Source of the DNA: Thermoplasmata archaeon
GTDB taxonomy: Archaea; Thermoplasmatota; Thermoplasmata; Thermoplasmatales; Thermoplasmataceae
Assembly (NCBI GenBank): GCA_021835265.1
Contig: JAKBQK010000318.1
Span: 1 to 11,708 of the forward strand
Direction: 5' to 3'
Length of the DNA: 11,708 nt
The notes below the pieces were generated by a model. The model searched no databases. It saw only the letters and a program-made list of their open reading frames with translations, and was not told the DNA's origin. The translations under genes and the position numbers were made by a program. This document shows positions 7,049-11,708 of the stretch, piece by piece. Position 1 is the stretch's first letter. Each line of letters starts with the position of its first letter.

Positions 7049-7679
7049 TTGATCATGCAATAAAAGAAAAATACAACACCATGAAGATAAATGATCCATT
7101 AATATTCGTAAAGAATGCCATAGACTGAGAAGCATTCACACCATTGTTGAATGATCTGTATCATTATGATACAGATCGAGATTAAAGAAAAAACATACCT
7201 GTAAAGATCATGATAAAAGTACTGTTCTTGCAGAGAATGCTCAACATGGTTGAACAACAGGCAGAGACACAAATAAGGGATAGAATATCATTCATGAACT
7301 TTCTTGACTATCCATATCAGTATCCTGATGCTAGGACCATATGATTGTTTCGTGAGAGATTATCAAAGACTGGAAGGGACAGGATCATATGTAATGAATT
7401 ACAGATACAGCTTGAACTGAAATGAATAAGGATTAAAAAGGGATCAGCACAGGATGCAACATTCATCACATCAGATCCTGGACATGTGAAACATGAAGAA
7501 ACAAGATCTGAAGGTAAAACAAGAAGATCAAAGGATGGTTCATTCACAAGAATAACAGTAAAACGCTTTTCGGATAAAAGGGACATACTATTGTTGATGA
7601 TAATATTCCTGTTCCAATGATTCATACAGAGACGCTGACATATAGTCGGTACGCAAACTATGATTATAAATTTATTTGA
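7015..7679 (+). pseudogene. Decayed IS5-type transposase
   Basis: The + strand frame from the ATG at 7015 reads MKYARYCKSDLLDHAIKEKY, then continues as a typical IS5/IS1182-type transposase N-terminus (DUF772-like): IPVKIMIKVLFLQRM, RISFMNFLDYPYQYPDARTI, LFRERLSKTGRDRI, and the region of the first catalytic Asp, KKGSAQDATFITSDP. It is broken by in-frame stops: TGA after VKNAID, TAA after DTDRD, TGA after DARTI, and TGA after LELK. At two of these a Trp is expected (IDWEAF, TIWLF), so TGG changed to TGA. A frameshift near 7568 moves the reading to KGHTIVDDNIPVPMIHTETL, corresponding to the 'GYKGHT' part of the family. The rest of the DDE domain, with the other catalytic residues, is absent. 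The element is clearly dead; no intact copy is in this window. Confidence 0.85.
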
Positions 7680-7755
7680 CTGCATACTAAATTATGTAAT
7701 ATAAGAGCTCTATAAGCGGGTTTTTTCAGATGTAAAAACTGCAAATGATTAAAAA

Positions 7756-7791
7756 GATTAATATTTAAAACATAATAATTAACATAGGAGG
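7756..7791 (+). promoter_or_regulatory. Orphan promoter-like site with AGGAGG
   Basis: A good TATA box (atatttaaa, 7761-7769) is followed by AGGAGG at 7786-7791. No ATG, GTG or TTG stands at the proper distance; the first codons after it read ILYPIFLGVWDNLM from an ATT and end at a TAA after about 19 codons. This may be the start of a lost gene. Confidence 0.35.
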
Positions 7792-7975
7792 ATTTCTATT
7801 CTTTACCCTATTTTTTTAGGTGTATGGGACAATTTAATGATTTCCTTTGAAAATTAACTTACTTTAAGTCACGCACTTCTATAATTATCTCTCATTATCC
7901 TTATTTCTTCTAACAAGATTCACATGTTTCACTTAACTGTTACCTATGGAAATAAGAATACTCTTTTGATAATTG

Positions 7976-8063
7976 TAAACGCTCATACAGTAACATGCGT
8001 GTTTCATGAATATATATTGCGGTGTTTTCTGTGAGGTTATTAGAAATCCTCTGATGATATTTA
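7976..8063 (-). repeat. Inverted partial copy of the IS5-type left end (repeat copy 2)
   Basis: The reverse complement of this stretch matches 6959-7048. On the - strand it contains the same start context and begins MKHACYCMS from the ATG at 8007, against MKYARYCKS in copy 1. The match fades after about ten codons. It is a fragment of a second element facing the first, or one arm of an inverted duplication. Confidence 0.65.
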
Positions 8064-8213
8064 CGAGATAATTGATTTAAATGAGTCTGTGAAATTGATA
8101 TAAATAATGATCAATGAGATCCAACATCACTGGATGATTGTTCATAAGTATGCAGTGTGTGTTGCCTTTCAGTGACTGGTATTTGTTATTCAGGAATGAA
8201 TGATGGACCTTTT

Positions 8214-9239
8214 TTACTTCCTGAATTTGAATACATATACAACTACGCCAATCACTGCAGCAGATCCTATGATTCCAGACGCTATTGCTATTGATTCTAT
8301 GGGTGATAGTCCTGGTTTTGAGATCTTCTTAAGATCATATGTTATGTTTACGCTTTTTCCATTGGTAACCGTGATATTGTCATAATATGTTCTGTATCCC
8401 TTTGCAGAGATGATCACGTTGTAGGAACCTGCTGCCACTGACAGGTTCAATGATCCTGTGGGAGACAGCGTTACCTTATGACCATTTACTGTAACTTTTC
8501 CGTCTGATGGTGATATCTTTCCTGTTATGTATGAATAGTGGAGATATGTGACTGTCTCTGTGATGTTCCTTCCATTCATGGTTATTGAGAACTGTTCTGT
8601 TGTTGTATAATATGCAGTTGTGTTTGCGATTATGAATCTGTATGTTCCATTGGTCAATAAGAATGTTATGGGAGAACCTGCTGGAGCATTGCCTGATCCA
8701 GCACCTTTTACATACCATGATATTCCGGATGGTAATCCTGATTCTTTGAATGTTACTGTGTATAATACCTTTGAAAATGTTATTGGTTCTGATACAGATG
8801 CACCATTCACTTTTAATAAACCTGAAGATGGATTTGGTTCGTAGATCTTGTCTGTTGTTGATATGGAATATGAGTATGATCCATTGGTTATCGTAAAGGA
8901 GTAGTATGATCCTGATACTGCTCCAGACTTCATACCATTTGATAGATTTACATACCATGTTGATCCTTGGGGTAATCCTGATTCATTAAATGTTAATGCG
9001 TACATTTGCAAGCTGAATAATAGATTAACCTGTTTGTTTGAACCTTATACTAATACAGATCCAGATATGTTCATGTAATCTGTTGATGTTGCATGATATG
9101 AGTACGATCCATTGATTACATGGAATGTGTATGATGTGTTTGTTAATGTGTATTCTACATTATTGAATGTTAATATCCATGATGAATCTGGTGGTAATCC
9201 TGATTCTGTGAATGTTATTGCATTGACCTGCACCATCAT
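8214..9239 (-). pseudogene. Repeat-type cell surface protein, C-terminal part with in-frame stop
   Basis: One reading frame, 341 codons, interrupted by a single TAA at 9045-9047. It carries three copies of the 'xTFxESGLPxxxxW' unit: AITFTESGLPPDSSWILTF (residues 8-26), ALTFNESGLPQGSTWYVNL after the stop, and TVTFKESGLPSGISWYVKG. A beta-rich domain resembling PEGA or carboxypeptidase-regulatory repeats follows (ITGKISPSDGKVTVNGHKVT to VTNGKSVNITYDL). The end is a stalk and a membrane anchor, IASGIIGSAAVIGVVVYVF, with a basic KFRK tail on the cytoplasmic side. Large extracellular proteins of this design are common in Thermoplasmatales. The stop replaces a residue in the repeat's 'V-x-G-S-N' stretch (V*GSNKQV), so it is a point mutation or a readthrough site. 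The N-terminus and signal peptide are missing: the frame ends 5 bases from the IS3 element. The 277 codons after the stop have only a TTG (9011) as a possible restart. Confidence 0.8.
8731..9206. repeat. Direct repeats within the surface protein gene
   Basis: The block ggtaatcctgattc occurs at 8731-8744, 8971-8984 and 9193-9206, at spacings of 240 and 222 bases. On the coding (-) strand each copy encodes the ESGLP part of a repeat unit. These are coding repeats, able to recombine and change repeat number. Confidence 0.85.
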
Positions 9240-9244
9240 AGAAC

Positions 9245-9253
9245 TGGAACACT
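9245..9253 (+). repeat. IS3 left terminal inverted repeat
   Basis: tggaacact, exact inverted match to 10485-10493; similarity breaks down beyond nine bases inward. Confidence 0.75.
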
Positions 9254-9258
9254 ATGAT

Positions 9259-9272
9259 AATAATATTATAGA
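9259..9272 (+). promoter_or_regulatory. Possible IS3 promoter
   Basis: An AT-rich TATA-like sequence (ataatattata) just inside the left end is about 65 bases above the orfA start and would give a leader of about 40 bases. No strong ribosome binding site precedes the orfA ATG. Confidence 0.35.
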
Positions 9273-9332
9273 GAAGAACAGATACATGGAGAGCATGCAA
9301 ATAGCAGTTTATCAAATCATAGAAGTTTTTTC

Positions 9333-9602
9333 ATGAAATCAAAATATTCGGCTGAAGAGAAGTTCCAGATCATAATGGAATCCTTTTCCGAGAATGTGAC
9401 ACAAGCTGAAATACGCCGGAGGCATGGCATATATCCTGTTCAGTTAAGCAAGTGGAGGGAACAGTTCATACTTGGAGGTAAGACAGCACTGGCTCAGAGA
9501 AGGAATTCTGATTCAAGGGACGATGAGATAGAGAATCTGAAGAAGATCATAGGAGATCAGTCACTGGTCATAGACACTTTTAAAAAACGATCAAGAGAAT
9601 AA
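9333..9602 (+). CDS. IS3-family OrfA (HTH DNA-binding subunit)
   Basis: 89 residues. The N-terminal part is a transposase helix-turn-helix: YSAEEKFQIIMESFSENVTQ, then AEIRRRHGIYPVQLSKWREQ (25-44), which binds the IS ends. The C-terminal part (about 63-82, DDEIENLKKIIGDQSLVIDT) is a leucine-zipper-like coiled coil for multimerisation, as in IS3/IS911 OrfA. It ends at TAA 9600-9602, one base before the ATG of orfB (TAAAATG), which favours translation by stop-and-restart coupling. A T4A6C run (9578-9588) is present near the end, but orfB lies in the +1 (equivalently -2) frame relative to orfA, not the -1 frame used for the usual OrfAB fusion. Length is normal for the family. Confidence 0.92.
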   Translation: MKSKYSAEEKFQIIMESFSENVTQAEIRRRHGIYPVQLSKWREQFILGGKTALAQRRNSDSRDDEIENLKKIIGDQSLVIDTFKKRSRE

Positions 9603-9603
9603 A

Positions 9604-10479
9604 ATGATGGTTATTGATGATCTGAAGGATCAGATACCTCTCAGGGAGATATCAAGAATATCCGGAATCTCACTGTCCGGATATTATTACAAGCCTGTGA
9701 AGAGATACATTCAGAGGCTTGATCCAGCCATCAAAGAGAAGGTCAGGTATATTGCATCAGAAAGGACAACATACGGATACAGGAGAGTGTGGGCAGTTCT
9801 TCGTAATTCTGGTACAGAAGTGAACCAGAAGACCGTCAGGAAGGTTCTTAAGGATAACAACCTGAACCTCCCTGCATTTAAGCACAGGGGTAGAACAAAG
9901 GCCAGGAATCTCTTCCGTCCTCATGGTCCGGATCAGCTCTGGCAAACTGACATCACTTACATTCCCACTGAATCGGGAATGACCTATCTGATGTGCATCA
10001 AGGACTGTTTCACCAAGGAATGGCAGGGATACCGTTATTCCAGGTCATGTATGGCAAGGGATGCCATACGTTCTGTGGAGAATGCTGTTCTACTGGCATT
10101 CAATGGATCAGTACCAGAAGGCCTGGTGCTCAGAACAGACAGTGGTCCCCAGTATATCTCGAAGGAGTTCAGGAGTGCCATGAAATTACTGGGGATAAAG
10201 CTGGAATATATACAGAAACACACTCCTGAGGACAATGGAGACATTGAGTCGTTCCACAATTCAATCAAGACAGATTACATATGGCCAAACGAGTTTAGGA
10301 ACTTTAATGATGCTTCCATAGAGATAGAAAAGGCATTCACAGATTACAATGAATGCAGGCCGCATTCATCCATTGATTATCTTCCTCCAAGGGAGTTCAG
10401 GAGGAAGTTCCTGAATGATTCAGCATTCAGGGAAAGATTCGAGAAGAAAGAAGTTGAGGTGAAACTAGATGAAAATTGA
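9604..10479 (+). CDS. IS3-family OrfB transposase (DDE)
   Basis: 291 residues, full length. An N-terminal HTH_21-like region includes REISRISGISLSGYYYKP (14-31) and ERTTYGYRRVWAVLR (53-67). The integrase catalytic core follows with the three acidic residues in standard settings: Asp116 (LWQTDITYI), Asp179 (VLRTDSGPQYIS) and Glu215 (PEDNGDIESFHNSIK). The last two are separated by 35 residues, the D-35-E spacing. The C-terminal ECRPHSSIDYLPPREF is the conserved 'RPHxxLxxxxP' end. No frameshift or stop is seen, so the enzyme looks active. Expression probably depends on coupling to orfA. An 82-base piece of a relative of this gene sits inverted at 3267-3348. Confidence 0.95.
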   Translation: MMVIDDLKDQIPLREISRISGISLSGYYYKPVKRYIQRLDPAIKEKVRYIASERTTYGYRRVWAVLRNSGTEVNQKTVRKVLKDNNLNLPAFKHRGRTKARNLFRPHGPDQLWQTDITYIPTESGMTYLMCIKDCFTKEWQGYRYSRSCMARDAIRSVENAVLLAFNGSVPEGLVLRTDSGPQYISKEFRSAMKLLGIKLEYIQKHTPEDNGDIESFHNSIKTDYIWPNEFRNFNDASIEIEKAFTDYNECRPHSSIDYLPPREFRRKFLNDSAFRERFEKKEVEVKLDEN

Positions 10480-10484
10480 AGAGA

Positions 10485-10493
10485 AGTGTTCCA
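10485..10493 (-). repeat. IS3 right terminal inverted repeat
   Basis: agtgttcca, the inverted copy of 9245-9253, six bases after the orfB stop codon. Confidence 0.75.
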
Positions 10494-10658
10494 ATTTCTG
10501 GTGGAGCAGATCAGTGATGCATCTATGTCTCTACATAGTGAATTGGAAAATTTTACATAATCCAATCTGAATCGTCCCTGCTTTCCTTTATAAACGTCTA
10601 AAACTTCTTTCCTTAGGTAGGAGTTGTCAATTAACACCGCTGCTCTTTCTTCTGTCAT
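10494..10658 (-). pseudogene. NYN-domain (PIN-like nuclease) protein, N-terminal fragment
   Basis: From the ATG at 10658 the first 55 codons read MTEERAAVLIDNSYLRKEVL, then a KQGRFRLDYVKFSNSLCRDI stretch and DASLICSTRN. This resembles the start of LabA/NYN-type proteins, putative metal-dependent RNases of the PIN-like fold: the 'AAVLIDNSxL' strand bears the first acidic residue (Asp11), and 'RxDYxKFxxxLC' is the next block. After codon 55 the frame enters the IS3 right end and runs antisense through orfB until 10377, so the product would be a 93-residue chimera lacking most of the NYN core. The missing part is not on the other side of the IS, where a surface protein gene lies. A longer frame begins at 10751, but the extra residues look non-native and a TATA box supports 10658. 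Confidence 0.7.
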
Positions 10659-10686
10659 AATTTTTCCACAGAAAGCCATAGTCAGT

Positions 10687-10698
10687 GATATAATAACA
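10687..10698 (-). promoter_or_regulatory. TATA box of the truncated NYN gene
   Basis: On the - strand tgttattatatc (10687-10698) is centred about 35 bases above the ATG at 10658, giving a leader of about 8 bases. It would now transcribe antisense into the IS3 right end. Confidence 0.5.
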
Positions 10699-10740
10699 GT
10701 TTCTATCATTCTTTTCCATAAGTCATTACAAGAATTTAGC

Positions 10741-10764
10741 GTATTGCACACCTATTTGTAATAC
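10741..10764. repeat. Imperfect inverted repeat upstream of the NYN fragment
   Basis: gtattgca and tgtaatac form an 8-base stem with one G-T pair around an 8-base loop; on the + strand T-rich sequence follows. It may be an operator for the NYN promoter or a small terminator-like hairpin; nothing decides between these. Confidence 0.3.
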
Positions 10765-10806
10765 AAATTTTTAGAAATAGCTAAGGCTTCTTCTAAAGTC
10801 TGATTA

Positions 10807-10945
10807 ATGAGACTTAATCTAACAAAAGAGATGATGGAGAACTTAAATCCATTAGAAATAAGAACATATAGGCTCTTATAAAATAAATTGAGAAAATGTG
10901 CTTTAGATGGTATAATAAATGCTGACTATCATCCTGTTGATGAAA
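10807..10945 (+). pseudogene. Possible decayed small gene
   Basis: The + strand frame from the ATG at 10807 reads MRLNLTKEMMENLNPLEIRT, then YRLL and TAA at 10879-10881. Past the stop it continues without interruption as NKLRKCALDGIINADYHPVD, then EITGMPLSKISQHL, overlapping the end of the - strand gene at 10946. The charged, helix-like composition on both sides of the stop looks coding, so this may be a short gene killed by one nonsense change. I do not recognise it, and it could be chance. Confidence 0.3.
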
Positions 10946-11539
10946 TTACAGGAATGCCATTGAGTAAGATTTCACAACATTTGCTATCTCTTTTTGTAGT
11001 TTTTGATCTTCCATGTCAGTCAGAACAGGATAACCTATAGGGAGAGTTTTGTTAGTTTTATCTGTCAGTACCCTTTTCATAACCTTTTCAGATATGGAAT
11101 TATTCGGAAATACCCTTACACTACCTTTTTTGAATTTTACTATAATTGGGTAAATCTCTGGATCCCATTCATCTGAAAGTTCAGATTCATGATCATTATA
11201 GATCACTTTTTCTATGATAGCATCTCCAACAATCTCATTCTTATAAAAGAAATACACTCTGGTTCCCTTTGCCATTAAATGATTTGGTATCGGAAAAAGC
11301 ATTTTATTATGATCTTCCCATGTTGCCTTAATCTTGTCTTCGTTTTTGTCTGTCATCTTATAGTGTATTGCATAATGATAAGCATATTCCCTTTCAGGAA
11401 GTATATCCGATAAAAATCCCCTGAGCGCCCCCCTATTGAAACTCTTTTTCTCTTTCTCAGTCCATTTTCTATCTGTTGTTACGCCAAATTCCATATCTGA
11501 ATGCGGAAAGATACACGATACTGCTTTTTCTTCTACCAT
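10946..11539 (-). CDS. Uncharacterised protein with a possible PUA-like (ASCH/EVE-type) core
   Basis: 197 residues from the ATG at 11539; the open frame reaches back to an ATG at 11602 (218 residues), but a TATA box at 11560-11568 lies inside that extension, so the shorter start fits. The N-terminal half is soluble, mixed alpha/beta, and opens with KAVSCIFPHSDMEFGVTTDR (5-24). The middle, PNHLMAKGTRVYFFYKNEIV then GDAIIEKVIY (85-114), followed by a charged loop and YPIIVKFKKGSVRVFP (130-145), resembles the beta-barrel of ASCH/EVE-type PUA-like domains, which bind RNA or modified bases. That fold is inferred from strand pattern and the 'G-x-R-V-Y-F-Y ... I-V-G-x-A-x-I' layout only. The C-terminus is helical (MEDQKLQKEIANVVKSY). 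No signal peptide or membrane segment. It appears monocistronic. Confidence 0.7.
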   Translation of the reverse strand: MVEEKAVSCIFPHSDMEFGVTTDRKWTEKEKKSFNRGALRGFLSDILPEREYAYHYAIHYKMTDKNEDKIKATWEDHNKMLFPIPNHLMAKGTRVYFFYKNEIVGDAIIEKVIYNDHESELSDEWDPEIYPIIVKFKKGSVRVFPNNSISEKVMKRVLTDKTNKTLPIGYPVLTDMEDQKLQKEIANVVKSYSMAFL

Positions 11540-11559
11540 CTTGACATATGATGTGGCTT

Positions 11560-11568
11560 TTATATTAA
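11560..11568 (-). promoter_or_regulatory. TATA box of the uncharacterised gene
   Basis: On the - strand ttaatataa (11560-11568) is centred about 25 bases above the ATG at 11539, a leaderless arrangement. It overlaps the left arm of the 19-base inverted repeat. Confidence 0.55.
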
Positions 11569-11705
11569 TCTTCCGTAGCTTAAATATTAGGAACCAAGAC
11601 ATCCAAGAATATGGATGTTTGAAGGCCTCAATAAGTCAATTAACAAGAGCATCTATCGTTATTGAAACTGAACGTTCCATTATCTGAGCTACGGAAGATT
11701 AATAT
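11562..11705. repeat. 19-base perfect inverted repeat around a 106-base core
   Basis: agctacggaagattaatat reads on the - strand at 11562-11580 and on the + strand at 11687-11705. Each arm contains a TATA-like sequence; the left one serves the gene at 10946-11539 and the right one points out of the window. The core has a small hairpin (acatcc at 11599-11604 with ggatgt at 11613-11618) and no convincing gene. It could be a divergent promoter pair, a small non-autonomous element, or a duplication scar; the right boundary is at the window edge. Confidence 0.75.
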
Positions 11706-11708
11706 GTA

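Larger units (their letters stand above)
7680..8213. other. Gene-free stretch between IS5 remnant and surface protein
   Basis: 534 bases, AT-rich and full of stops in all frames. It holds a promoter-like site with an unused AGGAGG near 7786 and the inverted copy of the IS5 left end (7976-8063). Short stop-broken readings such as MGQFNDFL (ATG at 7828) suggest old coding sequence but cannot be assigned. No RNA gene was recognised. Confidence 0.5.
9245..10493 (+). mobile_element. Complete IS3-family insertion sequence, about 1249 bp
   Basis: Bounded by inverted ends tggaacact (9245-9253) and agtgttcca (10485-10493), giving the TG...CA termini and ~1.25 kb size usual for IS3. It carries orfA (HTH) and orfB (DDE integrase fold). 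The adjacent three bases are aac on the left and att on the right, so there is no target-site duplication; the left flank is a surface protein gene and the right flank a NYN gene. The IS looks less AT-rich than its surroundings. Exact outer ends are inferred from the inverted match; imperfect similarity continues one or two bases outward. Confidence 0.85.

Noticed and set aside
7317..7685. 122-codon - strand frame
   Set aside because: Shadow of the decayed IS5-type transposase, whose family motifs are on the + strand.
8476..8958. 160-codon - strand frame overlapping the surface protein in another frame
   Set aside because: Asn/Ile/Arg-rich shadow; the ESGLP repeats and membrane anchor are in the other frame.
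8731..9206. Spaced direct repeats considered as a CRISPR-like array
   Set aside because: The repeats are short (14 bases), 222-240 bases apart, and encode repeated protein units.
10035..10268. - strand frames inside orfB (also 9757-9945)
   Set aside because: Shadows of a full-length transposase with all catalytic residues.
11436..11687. 83-codon + strand frame at the right edge
   Set aside because: It overlaps antisense the start of the uncharacterised gene and has Phe/Ser-rich shadow composition; the TATA placement supports the - strand gene.
1..11708. tRNA or rRNA genes, CRISPR arrays, toxin-antitoxin pairs or a full defence locus
   Set aside because: No tRNA-like cloverleaf sequence, rRNA block, short regular repeat array or complete defence gene set was seen by eye on either strand.

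Overview
The window looks like a chromosomal segment of a Thermoplasmatales-type archaeon (relatives of Ferroplasma, Acidiplasma, Cuniculiplasma, Thermoplasma). Several things point that way. The DNA is AT-rich, and most starts lie about 25-35 bases below an archaeal TATA box with no Shine-Dalgarno site, as expected for leaderless or near-leaderless mRNAs. There is also a surface protein built from 'TFxESGLPxGxxWyV' repeats, a family common in that order. The placement is inferred from style and families; no rRNA or other marker gene is present.

Left third (1-5046): an APC-family permease (102-1577, +) converges on an acetamidase/formamidase (1615-2556, -). Next comes a scrap-yard on the + strand: a frameshifted fragment of an unrecognised gene (2645-2826), the first 111 codons of an MFS transporter (2933-3265), an 82-base piece of IS3-type transposase in reverse orientation (3267-3348), and the C-terminal part of an unrecognised hydrophilic protein (3349-3697). 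Two paralogous APC permeases follow on the - strand (3739-5046 and 5167-6549). The three permeases and the amide hydrolase suggest uptake of peptide-derived amino acids or amides and release of ammonia, but no substrate can be read from the sequence.

Middle (6550-8213): a 52-residue ribbon-helix-helix-like protein with a probable GTG start (6731-6889, -), then a badly decayed IS5-type transposase (7015-7679, +). A second, inverted copy of that element's 5' end lies at 7976-8063. Nothing intact is visible from 7680 to 8213, although one promoter-like site with an orphan AGGAGG is there.

Right third (8214-11708): the C-terminal end of a repeat-type surface protein with a membrane anchor, carrying an in-frame TAA and cut off upstream (8214-9239, -), abuts a complete IS3-family element (9245-10493, +; orfA and orfB with D, D, E residues present). 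The other side of the element abuts the first 55 codons of a NYN-domain (PIN-like) protein (10494-10658, -). The flanking genes do not match and no target duplication is seen, so the element now marks a rearrangement junction. A possible decayed gene (10807-10945) and a 197-residue protein with a possible PUA-like (ASCH/EVE-type) core (10946-11539, -) follow. The window ends in a 19-base inverted repeat that carries TATA-like sequences.

Overall this is ordinary transport and amide metabolism next to a region reshaped by insertion sequences. I found no clear new defence or biosynthetic system. The most interesting points are the 82-base antisense IS3 fragment inside the MFS gene, the mismatched flanks of the complete IS3 element, and the stop-interrupted surface protein.
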